A stretch of 64,000 bases of DNA from Aplectana chamaeleonis (Eukaryota > Nematoda > Chromadorea > Rhabditida > Cosmocercidae): contig JAPDOI010000173.1 of assembly GCA_029168955.1 (NCBI GenBank), positions 310,001 through 374,000 of the forward strand, written 5' to 3'. Shown piece by piece: positions 45,234 through 55,813 of this stretch (positions are counted from its first letter, which is position 1; each line of letters starts with the position of its first letter). The notes under the pieces were generated by a model. The model did no database searches and was not told the origin of the DNA. It was given only the letters and a program-made list of their open reading frames with translations. The translations under genes and the position numbers were made by a program.

Positions 45234-46587
45234 TTAGAAGGCGAGTCTTACGTATGGCCTGAGCTTCCGGGTTATATGGAGACCTTCTCCCTTCCGGGTA
45301 TTTTGCGGATCATGAGCTTGTATGAAAAATGCTTCCAAGGTTTTTCGCGCCGCGGTGTCAGTCTCTCGGGCTATTATCTCGACCTTGATATCAAAGTTGT
45401 CGCCATTATGCGCAACGACCCGTTGAGCCCCAAGCACTGTAGCTTTCCGCTGCCTCTCCTTACCGACCAGGTGTTCTTTGATCCTGACATGCAGGGGCCG
45501 CGATATTTCCCCGATGTATTTTCCGCCGCACAGCTGACAAGAGATCAAATAGACCACACCGCAAGCACTCGGGCAGTCGGGGCTTAGTACGTCGGCACAA
45601 TACCGTTAGTACGCCGGCACAAAGGGATCGGCAGCACCTGTGCTGTAGCTGCTGGTAACAGCAGGATATGCTGGCAACGACCAGGAGCTCCTGTTGCTTG
45701 TGCTGGCGTACTAACGCTTTGTTTATCGTGGCACGCGTGCTATTGCCAGCCACTCACTCCTAGTGTCTGCTGACACTCTTCCATTGATTTGTCTAATACG
45801 AATGAACATTGCAGCATCCTCTTGTACGACGGCGGCGGGTATATAAGGCGGCCAGTCTCGCTGAGGGGGCAGTTGGCCGATTGAGGCCAGTCCGAGGATG
45901 TGACCCTGTGTCACTGTTCGGGAGTAAATGTTTGGAACGCTGACGGGATCATCCCCATCGCCCATCGCGAGGGAAGCCTACTGGTTGCGGATCGCGACGA
46001 GGATGTTCTCCTTGCTGCCGGCCGTGACAAGAATTATATCCAACACCGGTAAGGAGGGTGGCTGTCCAAATTCGGTCGATAATGAGCGCTAGTACGCCAG
46101 CATACGTTGGCAGGATATGCTGCCGCAACCGGCAGCTCCTGCACACAACGAGCGTTAGTATGCCAGGTTTGCCCTGGCTTACTAACGGTATTGTGCCGAC
46201 GTACTAAGCCCCGACTGTCTGAGCAGTGCAGTCTCCATTCCTGCCAGCCGGGCAAATCACACAATCGGGTGGAGTACAAATGCGGTCATAAAGACGATTA
46301 CGAACCAGACAAGTTTTCAGGTTGTTTGGAGGAATGTCCACCAAGATCACGGAGTCATGCAGTCCCGTCTTTTTCAGACATTTTCTGATCGCAGCACTCA
46401 GTTCGTCGGAGATAAATGGCACTTTGAAGGGAATTTTTCCTTCAATTGGATTCTCCTGGTCTTCAGGATGCATAACAAGGTTTCTGCGCTTGCGCGAATC
46501 AAATCCTCTGGAATATCCATTCAGATCGGCTATTTCGCGTGCCCTTTCAATGGATTCCATGTTCTTCTCCGAAAAACCTTGGGGCAT
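45234..46587 (-). pseudogene. Penelope-like GIY-YIG domain split by a MITE
   Basis: The N-terminal part (46587 down to about 46218) reads FISDELSAAIRKCLKKTG, RNRLYDRIC, then the C-x2-C pair DCVICPAGRNGDC. The frame then enters a MITE. The C-terminal part (45573 down to 45234) resumes with GVVYLISCQLCGGKYIGE, the GIY-YIG core, then VRIKEHLVG, AQRVVAHNGDNFDIKVEI and RKTLEAFFI. Without the insert the protein aligns end to end with the copy at 20857-21531. No other stops are seen within either half, so this copy was probably intact shortly before the insertion. Confidence 0.85.
45574..46217. mobile_element. 644-bp MITE inserted in the GIY-YIG frame
   Basis: Inverted ends start CAGTCGGGGCTTAGTACGTC and match for about 38 bases (through CACAATACCGTTAGTA). 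Internal words CGTTAGTACGCC and GCTACAGC-like blocks repeat near both ends. I could not define a convincing target duplication, so the superfamily is open. Confidence 0.82.
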
Positions 46588-46881
46588 TTTTCATACAAGC
46601 TCATGATCCGCAAATTAACCGGAAGGGAGAAGGTCTCTATATAACCCGGGAGCTCAGGCCGTACGTAAGACTCGCCTTCTAACATCTCAAATGGTGGTCT
46701 ACGGCGTTTTCCTTTATCGACGTTCTACGCTGCTCTGATCACAAGCGAGTTCTTGGCTAGGTGCGGTATATTCTCTGTTTTCCTCTCTTACCTACGTGGC
46801 AGAAAATAGGTTCTCGATTTTAGTGGAGTTTAGGGGATGTTTGGCCGGGTAAATGCAGTTTTTATTTGATCTTTTCAGGCT

Positions 46882-46913
46882 CTGAAGAAGGAGGTTGCTC
46901 CGAAACGTAAGCC
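46882..46913 (+). ncRNA. hammerhead-like core with covarying stem
   Basis: CTGAAGA (46882-46888), GGAG-loop-CTCC (46890-46901) and GAAA (46902-46905) repeat the layout of 21778-21810. Stem II differs in sequence but keeps pairing. The opposite terminal copy at about 44688-44718 (minus strand) has CAAA in place of GAAA. Confidence 0.5.
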
Positions 46914-47082
46914 ATAAAGAACTACTATCAACCTCGTGTCGAGTACAACAGCATCACACAACTGGAGTATCATTATGCCGAGGTTTATGGAGAGTCGCAC
47001 TTGGAGATTAATACATTGAAACTGTTATTCCCTCATTTTAATCACTTTTTTCGCCAGTTCTTAACACTAACAACTCCAGGCC

Positions 47083-47390
47083 TTAAAGGCACAGAACACC
47101 CAGGAAGTTGTTTTCCAGTTTTCATGCTGATCTTCAAGAGGGTCACATGTTGATCACGATGATACTTCTAAAATCGTCCCAGATCCCCTATGAACAGAGT
47201 TATGGCTCCTTGAAAATTCCGATATCTTGAAGAGGGGGAATTGGTGGACGAGTTGTCTCGGGCCTGTATTTCTCTTCACTTGCAATCGTTGCGCGAGAGG
47301 GAGCCAGGATGAGGAGATGGATTGGAAAGGGAGTGAAGTACGACGACTCTGTTGAAAATCACACATCCATCTATCCGCTATCCGCTATTG
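47083..47390. mobile_element. TTAA MITE, family C, right end missing
   Basis: TTAA at 47083-47086 is followed by AGGCACAGAACACC and the family C interior (GACGAGTTGTCTCGGGCCTG). The matching right end is not found before the G-rich tract near 47510. Confidence 0.6.
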
Positions 47391-47644
47391 GGATCGAAAC
47401 AGGCTTCGGCGCGAGGTGTGATACAACCCAACATTGGTCCGACCCCCCTCCCAAGTCAAGCTATTTGCTCAGCCCCCCCTACCTGGGAAAAAGTGATGGC
47501 GAGGACTCGGGGGGGGGAGGAGGTCCTCACTCCGTAATTTTTAAAGTGAACGATTTTTTAGATCAAGACTACATTTATGCATCGATTGTATGAATTAATC
47601 CTAGTAATAAAATAAATAAATGTTACCTATAGTAATTGGCTATC
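47391..47644. other. no feature; short homopolymers
   Basis: Contains a C-rich run near 47440 and a G9 run near 47509. Confidence 0.35.
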
Positions 47645-48345
47645 CAGATGTGAGAGCGCACACCCGAAGTTTTATGAACGCAGCTTTAAGGCGAACAGCG
47701 CTACATAGGGTGGGCGGAGCCTGTTTTAATGCCCTGAGGGCACATAGGTGCGGTTTCAGGCATAAAATCCACATTTAGTAACTGACTATCCGTATGTGGA
47801 AACGCACCCAGAATTCCAAGGACGCAGCTTCAAGCCGAACAGCGCTACATAGGGAGGGGTCCATAAAAATCGATAGCTGTGAAATATTTACATATTATTG
47901 TATGAATTAAACCTGATAATGAAACAAGTAAATGTTTTCCACTGAAGCGGACAGAAACAATTTTCCTGCGACAATGGCACCAAATGTTCGTTCCCGGAAC
48001 CGCACCTATTTGCTCTCAGGGCATGAAAACAGGCTCCGCCCACCCTAGGTAGCGCTGTTCGGATTGAAGCTGCATCCATGAAATTTTGAGCGCGTTTTCA
48101 TATGCGGACATTCGTATTCAAAATGTGGTTGACACGCCCGCAACCGCACCTATGTGCCCACAGAGCACAAAAATCCTATGCTTCAGGCCATATAGCACAT
48201 TGGACATGAGTCAATTTCGTGGAGTACATTGCAAGAGACATAACAGTGAACAATGCTCTTCTCAAACAGTCAACTATCCATTATTTCTCATAACTGCGAA
48301 ATTGTTTCACCTCTAGCGGTGTCAAAACTGTGAATCCTAAATTGC
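47645..48345. repeat. composite dispersed repeat with internal duplicate
   Basis: A module ending CGAACAGCGCTACATAGGG occurs at 47690-47715 and again at 47835-47858, and inverted near 48040-48060 (GGTAGCGCTGTTCGG). The part 48086-48345 is found inverted at 58868-59185 over about 250 bases. Both copies keep an open frame beginning MSAFSYADIRIQNV, but most differences change amino acids. Confidence 0.65.
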
Positions 48346-48654
48346 CTAAAAATGCATCTTCAAAAAATTACGATTTTTTAGAGCATGTGTGTCATTTCGT
48401 TAACAGGATAGTCCGCTTGTAATGACCTCGATGACAGCGAGTACTCAGACATTCGCTCGCGTGTTGCCTCCAAAAAAGACCCGTATCGCCCAATGACTCG
48501 GAGGCAAGTAGTGTAAAATGGGCGGCACCCCTGGTCCGCCCACAGAAAAAAGGCGCCTCGCTTCGGAAAAAAGGCGCCCCAAGTCGGAAAAAAGTAGGGC
48601 GTTTTACGCGCCCGACCTTGCGCCTCATGCAGAACCCAGTCTCGCCCTACTTTT
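48346..48654. other. partial MITE end and short GGCGCC words
   Basis: 48449-48483 (ACATTCGCTCGCGTGTTGCC) is a solo end of the MITE seen complete at 51873-52084. 48545-48600 repeats AAAAAAGGCGCC and TCGGAAAAAAG words. Confidence 0.5.
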
Positions 48655-48845
48655 TTCGTATATTCTTCCAGCATTCTTCGTACATTCCTCGGAAACCTTT
48701 CCGACAAATACCCTACATTTTACGAACATTCTTCCGATATTTCTCGGAAACCTTTCCTATAAATACCCTGTATTTTACAAACATTCCTCCGACATTCTTC
48801 GTACATTCCTATTTAATCTTCCTTACAAATACCCTATATTTTTCT
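48655..48845. repeat. 55-bp tandem repeat, about 3.5 units
   Basis: CTCGGAAACCTTTCC recurs at 48688 and 48743, and AAATACCCTATATTT-type words close each unit. The third unit is diverged. Confidence 0.75.
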
Positions 48846-49365
48846 GTCATATTTTTGGTGTTTCGCCGTTCCTTTCATTGTTCTATAGTCTTGTATCTTC
48901 TGCTTGGTACAATTGATAAGGATAAGAAATAGTGATTCCATGAAAAATCATCATAATTGATATTTCGATTATTCCCTGGTATCAAATCATGATTTTATCA
49001 CCCTAACCATCACTGAAACCCCCTGAAAATAGTATTTTTCATCGTTACCAAGCAGAAGAAACAAAAAACAATAGAAGAGAGAGCAGGAAAAACGAGGAAA
49101 ACACAAAAAATGAGAAAAACCGACGATCATCACTCGGCCGCATTTTTTTGCGACAGGGTCGACTGCGGCGCGGTCGCGGCGCACCCCTACTGGCGCTTCG
49201 CCAGAGCACGGTTTCCGCCCACGTTTCTCATGGTAAAAGGAAGAATCGTGAAAGAATAATATCAGAATATATTCCTTTTTAAACTTCAACAACTTGTACA
49301 GAGCTGTCATAAATGAAACATCTATTGGTTTCGCTCGTTTCAAGGGTGTCTGCAAACGGAATGTA
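48846..49365. other. no gene recognised
   Basis: AT-rich, with one GC patch at 49140-49220. No repeats or exon borders stand out. Confidence 0.35.
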
Positions 49366-49642
49366 TACTCTGTTTATCTTGAATCGCACAAAAAACGGTC
49401 CGCCAATAGTCCTCTAGTTGGCCCGCTAGTACCGTAGTGTACGTCCACGACGCGTTCTCGGCAGACCCGGGTGTGCACCCGGTGTGCAGAGCAATCGATT
49501 CGTCAATGCCGTCACTCGGCCACCCACTCTGCCACCCGGGTCTGCCGAGAACGCGTCGTGGACGTACACTACGGTACTAGCGGGCCGATTAGAGGGCTAG
49601 TGGCGGACCGTGTCTTGCTGCAATTCAAGATAAACAGAAATA
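49366..49642. mobile_element. foldback MITE, TA target, about 110-bp arms
   Basis: TGTTTATCTTGAAT at the left and ATTCAAGATAAACA at the right pair, continuing through GGTCCGCC and GTACCGTAGTGTACGTCCAC. TA flanks at 49364-49365 and 49643-49644. The related sequence at about 51080-51100 (AAGCTCGATACCTACATTCC) is the empty site. Confidence 0.85.
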
Positions 49643-49644
49643 TA

Positions 49645-51872
49645 GGTATGGAGCTTCGGGAAGGATGGCTCATCTTCGTCGGTCGCGCGCGGCCGGAACG
49701 CGGCGTTAGCATCGTAGCGCGCCTGCTAGCCCCCTCGCACTCCACCGTTCTTCATTTCACATATTTCTCACCAAATACTTGGCTTACACGCCTTCACCTT
49801 CAGCTATACAATGCACAGGAGCATACTAAGATTATTTAGTGTCAATAGAATAAGAATAAATTTGACAACTCGTAGGATAAACGGAAACAGAGAGAAAAGT
49901 ACGAGATACGCAGGACACGAGCACGTAGCAGCACCACGCCACAACGACGATTAATTAACGATTATAAGACGCAGTAAGATCAGGACTAGAACAGGGCTAT
50001 TGAGGCCCCTAATAACTACTGTCCGTGCAGATGGCTTTTTCAAGTCGCTCTCAATACGCGAAAAACCGTTGTGAAATGGCGCCTTCTAACAAGACTAGGA
50101 ATTTTGGCCTTCTTCACCTCCTTGGAGATTATCTGCGACCACTTCTGTTTCTCGAAGCGAAGGATGAGAAACGCCCTTCTATGTATGTAGGGCATGGGCA
50201 CATATGACATGTTGCGCTAAAGTTGGCATTAATTGTACTACATGTAAGGAAGGAATTTGGAGACTTAAAGAGATCGATAGCGATTGAGCCAGCAGTAAAA
50301 TATGGCATTTCCTTAGTTGATCTCCTCATTTCCCAAATTGTTACCCTAATACTGAATTTCTGTGAGCTGAGATTCCTAGAACAGATGACTCCTTACAAGC
50401 TATTGCAATTACCCTTATATTTTGTTCCATACTTCGTTATATTAGTCAGCAGCTTTCCATCATATATATTCTTCTTTCCAATTAACATAGTTCACATAGT
50501 TCTACATCTGAAAAAAAAAACACGTCTAAAAGAAGCACGTCTTCGAGAAGTCACTCGGCATGTGCAAGTATAACGGTGGGGCGTTTCTAATCATATTAGT
50601 TGATGAAGACACTAGCATCACTCCATACAACTAGATTTAATAAAAATTATGTTGGTACTTGTTTTTTGTTTCATTTATTTCTGGTCGAAAGAGTAAATTT
50701 TCAGGTAACCTACATATTATCACTGCATTCTTTAACATTCAAGACCTATGATAAATGACAAGAAAAAGCTCGAATGTTGAGCGAAAAGTACAGTCGCCTA
50801 CTCGGTTTAGCACGAGAGAAAGATCTATATTTGAAGAAGTAGCAATATCGAAACTGCAGTGCAAAGCTTACGAAGAATCCGCATAATGGGGCTGCCAAAC
50901 TTTTATTGAGGGAAAAGTAGGCGAAAATACGTTTTCAGAGAATCATTACGTTTGTCGGGGGTCTCAACAACCCCGATGAAGAGTGCGAGAGGGGACAGCA
51001 GGCGCGCTACGATGCTAATGCCGCGTCGCAGCCGCGCGCGACCAGCGAAGATGAGCCATCCTTCCCGAAGCTCGATACCTACATTCCTGCAAACGGTCGC
51101 GATGAAACGGGTCAGAGGTTTTCTTCGCGGGAATTAAAAATGCTCTCAAACCGGATGTTTCCAATATATCTACCCATTCAGAGATAGTTTTTTCCAAATG
51201 CTTCCGTTGAGATCGAGTGGGGATACCTCGTACGTGCAATTGAAGGCATCTTACAAGGGCTACAGTAGTCTTGCCCATGTATGCAGTGAAGCTTCTTACT
51301 GCTCAGTACCCGTCTGCTGGATCCAAACGTCATGGTTAAACTTCACAGTAAACGAAAGTTTGTAGTAAATATAAACCTCAGAATACCTTTCATAAGATTT
51401 AAATAAAGCCCTATTGGCGAGCTGTCATCGATAGTTCAAAACGTCCCCGAAGAATGTTCGGCGTGTACGTCCAAATTTCGCCCACTCCGTGACTGAAAGA
51501 TATGGAAAAAAATTGGGTAACGTTCTGCATCTATACCGCAATATCCTTACAACTACAAAAAGCTCCTATCAACAGGATCGAGCAGGACTGGATAGCTTGC
51601 TAACGGGGGTGGTAGAAATTTTCGGAATTTTTTTCAAGGGGGACAGCGCATTTCTGTAACGAAAAAAATATGTTTCTAGAAGAACGAGGGTACAGAAAAT
51701 TATGAGAAGATCGTTGTACAAACCACAGAAATATAACTTAGTCAAGGTTTTTTTAAGCAGTGATGGAGATCGCTTGCGAAAATTCCCTGAGCAAAGTAGA
51801 AAATTTTTCTGCCAATCCGCCGGCGTCGGTGTCGACAGATCTGACTCGATCAATACGTGTGAACCCACTCAC
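49645..51872. other. no confirmed gene; one repeat pair
   Basis: 49645-49720 matches 51003-51100 in inverted orientation (GGATGGCTCATCTTCG shared). A hydrophobic plus frame at 50223-50573 (116 aa, about two membrane-like segments) is unrecognised. I do not call it. Confidence 0.35.
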
Positions 51873-52084
51873 ACATTAGTTCGCGTCTTGCCTCTGAGGC
51901 CGCCTGAGGTCAGTGACGATGTCAGAGGCAAGTCGCGATCCTCGTCGCCTTTACCCGACTTTTTTCAGAGTCGCCCTCCAAGCCACGCCCCGAAATTGCC
52001 GGACCCGATATCGGAATTTTCTCGCGCTCGCAAGAAATGGGGCGTAACCGAGAACGCCCTCAGAGGCAAGACGCGAACGAATGT
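51873..52084. mobile_element. 212-bp MITE with about 28-bp inverted repeats
   Basis: ACATTAGTTCGCGTCTTGCC at the left and the reverse complement of GGCAAGACGCGAACGAATGT at the right. A solo end lies at 48449-48483. Confidence 0.78.
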
Positions 52085-52640
52085 CTGAGTACTCAACACC
52101 ACCGCATATCCAGGAGCGCTCTGCTGACACACTTTACCTGGCCACGACTCCTTCATATTATAGTCATTAACGATTGCCATGCTATGTACTGTCCTCTATT
52201 GTCTTGCATGCTTTATCACCAGTAAATTGTGACCTCTTCTTGTGTTTTCCTGCCTTATTTTTACATCTCCGTTTGATTTCTTGCCTCATTTGTTTCTTTC
52301 GCAGTTGTTTCTCACTATTCAGTTTCTTTTCTAATATCCTGTCTCATTTCGCTCTCTCAGTATGATCTCCTGTTTTATTTTGACCTCTTATTGCTATCTC
52401 AGTTTTCCGTCTCTGTTTGCAGTCATTTTTATACTAATAGTACGACTCTCAACCCCACCCCGCCCTGATAGAAGTCCATCTTAGTTCTTAGTTGACCGAA
52501 GGTCCGAACCCCACATCCCACCGGATGTCGGCGGGTCCGACCCCCCCTCCCCTCTGTGATAGATAACACCTCACGCCAAACCCTGATCGAAAATCAGGAA
52601 GGGGCCGGGCCTGTGCCCGTGGTGGTCGCTTATATCTCGC
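52085..52640. repeat. dispersed repeat; inverted partner at 58190-58845
   Basis: About 550 bases align with the reverse complement of 58190-58845 (shared GGCCACGACTCC, TGCATGCTTTATCACCAGT, and the TTTGACCTCTTATTG T-rich block). The partner carries the palindromic MITE at 58309-58444; here the site is empty (CCCTGATAGAAGTCC). Confidence 0.8.
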
Positions 52641-52853
52641 CTATTTGGAGGAATTGAGGTCTCGCATTTGGCACGTGTAACACAGGAGGGGTCTTCTACA
52701 CAATTACACGACAGTCGCAAAATTCATATCTGAGAGTGCACTGTGCCTTCAAAGGCAGTGTTCACGATGGTTTTCGTCCCCAAGCTATCTACATAAAACA
52801 ATGCGTTGGCCTCCAAGTGCTACCAAAATTACGAAGAAACGGCGAGAAACGCA

Positions 52854-53576
52854 TTAAAGGCAACGTTCACGAGAAAAATAGTTTTTGTGTTCCCCCGCCT
52901 ATCTTGAAAACGGACCCATGCTGATTCCAATGATGTCTCTGTAATCGTACAGTACCTTCTGGGAACGGAGCTATGGTCCCTTAAAAATTCAGCAAAGGAA
53001 ACATGGTGGACGAGTTGTCCGAGGCTTGTAACTTCCGTCTTTTGCAGCCGATGTAAAGTGTGCCCGAATGGGAATGGCGGCCCACGCGGCCGGCGTGCTT
53101 GGCAGGCGGCCGTCCCCTCTCCCATTGATTGATCGGCGCATAGCTTGCTGCCAGCCGGTGCCGGCCCCGTTCGTCGTCGATGGCGGTGGGGACTTTTCGC
53201 ATGCTCGTCCGAGAGCGGCGAACGCGACGACCGCCTGCCAAGCACGGCGGCCGCACGGGCCGCCATTCTCATTCGGACGCACATTATGCGAGCTGACCTG
53301 AGTAAAGAGAGAAGTTGAGAATGAAGGGAAGACCGGGGCTAATGATTGGAAGTGATCGCTCGTCTCACGATCTTGAGCATTCAATTGTTCACGTCGGTGG
53401 GCGTGTGTTGCGCTTTTGGGGTTTGCCTTGCGCTCGAAGTAGCAACTTCGAGCTTTTCTGGAGCTCTTCCTGACTCGTTTTCATGCGTTCTTTCGACGTC
53501 AGCGTTACAGTGTGCCCATCCACTACCTATTCTTAGTGGAAACTGAAACACATTTTTAATCGTGAACACTGCCTCT
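52854..53576. mobile_element. TTAA MITE family C inserted into family B
   Basis: TTAA at 52854-52857 and CTAA near 53573-53576 flank AGGCAACGTTCACGAG and ATCGTGAACACTGCCT. The interior matches 28958-29432, with a further insertion at 53059-53283. Confidence 0.82.
53059..53283. mobile_element. TA foldback MITE nested in family C
   Basis: Family C at 29151-29165 reads GCCGATGTATGCGAGC without interruption. Here AAGTGTGCCCGAATGGGAAT begins after GATGTA, and the mirrored end ATTCTCATTCGGACGCACAT precedes TATGCGAGC. This gives a clean TA duplication. Same family as 13033-13487. Confidence 0.88.
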
Positions 53577-53599
53577 AAAACGTCGTTTTTCGGTGACAT

Positions 53600-53925
53600 T
53601 ATTCTATCTCAGGCAATCCCGGTTGTCACGTGGAGGTCTCCAGCAGGTCGTGGGGCGGAGTCATGCCCCACCACATCCTCACGACCTCCAGGTGACATGC
53701 CAGAGGCCTCGAGGTGACATGAACCCCGTTTCACCTGGAGGTCGTGAAGGTGTGGTGGGGCATGACTTCACCCGACCTGCTAGAGACCTCCAGGTGACAA
53801 CAATTCACTTCCCTCCCCGTCTTTTCGCGTACACCCCACGGACTGCTGGTCACCTCCAGGTGACAACAGCTAACTTCCTCCCCCTATTTTCGCGTTCACA
53901 TTATACGATATGTAGATTTTGAACA
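53600..53925. repeat. GAGGTGACA/TGTCACCTC word cluster with foldback
   Basis: ACCTCCAGGTGACA and its complement recur at least six times. 53613-53803 forms an inverted pair (GTTGTCACGTGGAGGTC against GACCTCCAGGTGACAAC, with GGTCGTGGGGCGG and ATGCCCCACCAC arms). The same words border family B at 56975-57105. Confidence 0.65.
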
Positions 53926-53944
53926 AATCATTTAACCATCAACT

Positions 53945-53950
53945 TTTATT
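53945..53950 (-). terminator. poly(A) signal AATAAA of the minus-strand host gene
   Basis: The minus strand reads GTAATAAAAG about 175 bases after the stop codon at 54122-54124, a suitable distance for a nematode 3' UTR. Confidence 0.5.
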
Positions 53951-54121
53951 ACAATAGCAAGAACAGCAACCATGACATACTTGGCAAGATTACATTAGCA
54001 ACAACAACACAGGATATCAACAAGAAAAAATGATCTTTCATTCCGTCTAAGTAGATCGTACACTTAGAAATCATGCAGTTGCTACATACGATAACAACAT
54101 GAGAAAATCAAACAAATTTCA

Positions 54122-54232
54122 TCAATCCTCCTGATCTATTTCATTTGCAAGATCAGAAGTTTCCTCTTCATTAGCAACTTCATCACCCCGCTGTATCTCT
54201 CTCGTCCTCACTGCGGACAAACATCGTCGCTT
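54122..54232 (-). CDS. terminal exon of an unidentified host gene
   Basis: On the minus strand a strong nematode acceptor (CTTCCCATTTCAG) is followed by 36 codons and TGA. The peptide is KRRCLSAVRTREIQRGDEVA then NEEETSDLANEIDQED, with a basic start and an acidic, glutamate-rich tail. An AATAAA lies downstream at 53945-53950 in an AT-rich, repeat-free 3' UTR. Acceptor, frame, stop and poly(A) signal agree, so this is a good host-exon candidate. Upstream exons would be to the right of 54240, but I could not identify one. The protein family is unknown. Confidence 0.55.
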   Translation of the reverse strand, partial: KRRCLSAVRTREIQRGDEVANEEETSDLANEIDQED

Positions 54233-54244
54233 CTGAAATGGGAA

Positions 54245-54362
54245 GAATGCTTGGGCGAAAGTGCGTAGGACCCTAGTTGGGTCCTACACACCTTCGCCGG
54301 CGCTTGGCGCACTTCAGGTGGGTCCAACACAACTTCCTGGCGCTCGGCGCACTTCCAGTTGG
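54245..54362. repeat. short tandem repeat around GGCGCTTGGCGCACTTC
   Basis: Two units (GGCGCTTGGCGCACTTCAGG and GGCGCTCGGCGCACTTCCAG), each followed by TGGGTC, lie about 45 bases apart. A third partial inverted piece GTAGGACCC/GGGTCCTAC lies at 54265-54290. It is in the intron directly upstream of the terminal exon. Confidence 0.55.
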
Positions 54363-55321
54363 GTCACCAATGCTCTGTACTGAATATTCTCGCTGAATTA
54401 TAGTCCATATAGTTCGCAAATGTGCAGGCTTTAGCCCGAGGGGAAGGCAGCGTTAGATCGGAAAGAATTCGAGCTTTTGATCGGAATATTGCAATTGGCC
54501 GAAGGACTAACGCTAAGGGGGGAACTATACTTGGAGAAATGCTATTGCATTTAGAAGGGTGATCTAGCACTGGTCGCCGGGCGCGTTAAAGGAATCGGGG
54601 AGCCGTGGTGAGGTCAGCCGTCTCACTCGGCATTTGCGTGGCAACTGCTGCGAGTGATGGCTTCTCACTCACATCGCGCTTAAACCATAATTTTTCGCGC
54701 GATTGCCTACTGTTTAGCGCGCGTTCGCGATTTCATTACATCGCGGCGCCCTGCACTACGATAAGGGGACATCGCGGGAGTGTTTTCCTAAGCAAACTCC
54801 CAAAGCATAAAACAACAGCGGGGGGGGGGGGTAATGCACGAGCACGATCTCGATGTCAGACATAGATAAGAGCTTCTTCCATGATTCATCCCACTTATTT
54901 GCCTGGGTAAACCTCTAGCAAGAAGCCATATATGGCGAAAAAAGCGGACGTCCTTATATGACTTCTGATTTTTTTGCCGAACTGGTGTTTGGCTTCGCAG
55001 TAGAAGACAGGGTTCGCGATACAAACGGTGTTTGTGCTATCCTCATTAAAAAGTAGATCTTGCCATCAAAAAGTTTAATCTACAAATCTAGACGCACCCA
55101 AAATTATTGAATTGGATAAATGGATAACTTCGAAAAAATAAATATCTGCGACAACGAAACAACAGCGAAAATAAGCATTAAGACTTCTAAAACCCTGCTG
55201 TTTCTTTGTGCTTGTCTGGGTGAGGACGCAAAATGGCGTCGAAGTATGGTTTTTTAGGCGCTATGTATATCGCAGAGGAAACACATTGCGCGCGATTTTC
55301 CTGGCGCGATGTAAGTATCGT
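54363..55321. other. no confirmed feature
   Basis: A G10 run lies near 54821. A plus-strand start context (AAAATGGCGTCGAAGTATGG, 55230) with a GTAAG 85 bases on could be a first exon, but nothing supports it further. Confidence 0.3.
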
Positions 55322-55461
55322 CGGCATAGATACTAACGAGATTTTGCGTTCACTATTAAAGGTTGGCGCAAACTCGGTTCTATATGCTATAATATATGTA
55401 GGTGTACCGCGTTTCCGCCGATCTCCAATGGGGAATTCAAAGCCTCATTAGGATCCATGCC
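55322..55461. mobile_element. hairpin MITE (GGCGCAA family)
   Basis: Ends CGGCATAGATACTAACGAG and CTCATTAGGATCCATGCC pair. The inner hairpin starts GGTTGGCGCAAACTCGG and closes at about 55424 with several mismatches. Confidence 0.75.
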
Positions 55462-55813
55462 TATGTAATGGTTCCATCCTAAAAGGTTGAAAAATCGTGG
55501 TGGGAAACTTTCGCTTCGACCAGGGGTGGTAGTAAATGGGTTTGGAATCGCAAATAAACTCGCGGTAAGTTCGCGGTAAACTGCATCTGAACGCGAGCTT
55601 TTTATTTGACAATTTTCAGGAAACGGAAAAAAACATTGCTGAAACTACGCATCGCATGCCACGTTATGAGCCACTAGATACGCATAGTGTAAAAAAATCA
55701 CAAGAAATGGTTCGTTCTGTCTTTTTTCTCGAAAAAAGGGGTGGTTAAAAGAAAAAAAATCTGAGGGTTTTTTAAACTTTTCAGCTCGCGTTATGTTCGC
55801 GCAACACTGCAAC

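Larger units (their letters stand above)
44633..47008 (-). mobile_element. Penelope-like element with inverted ends and 15-bp duplication
   Basis: TAATACATTAAAACT (44618-44632) and TAATACATTGAAACT (47009-47023) flank the element. Inverted terminal repeats run inward from 44633 and 46968 for several hundred bases (CCAGTTGTGTGATGCTG outward, GCATTTTTCATACAAGCTCA inward). The minus strand carries a GIY-YIG domain (46587 to 45234). Two different MITEs interrupt it: 44904-45211 in the terminal repeat and 45574-46217 in the coding part. Confidence 0.85.
52749..53610. mobile_element. TTAA MITE family B, interrupted by family C
   Basis: 52749-52856 matches the right end of the complete B copy (55814-56305) read in reverse (AGGCAGTGTTCACGAT, GCGAGAAACGCA). 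Family B resumes at about 53574 (AAAACGTCG...GTGACATTA) after the family C element. At about 53610 it runs into the GAGGTGACA-word region. Confidence 0.75.

Noticed and set aside
45159..46644. Plus-strand open frames over the third Penelope-like element
   Set aside because: They are reverse-strand shadows of the GIY-YIG frame and its terminal repeats.
50129..50329. Minus-strand TCHMCPCPTYIEG resembling the GIY-YIG core
   Set aside because: None of the flanking blocks (RNRLYD, KEH) is present.
50223..50573. Hydrophobic 116-aa frame that might be a receptor fragment
   Set aside because: No family motif, no splice borders, and AT-rich DNA gives hydrophobic frames by chance.
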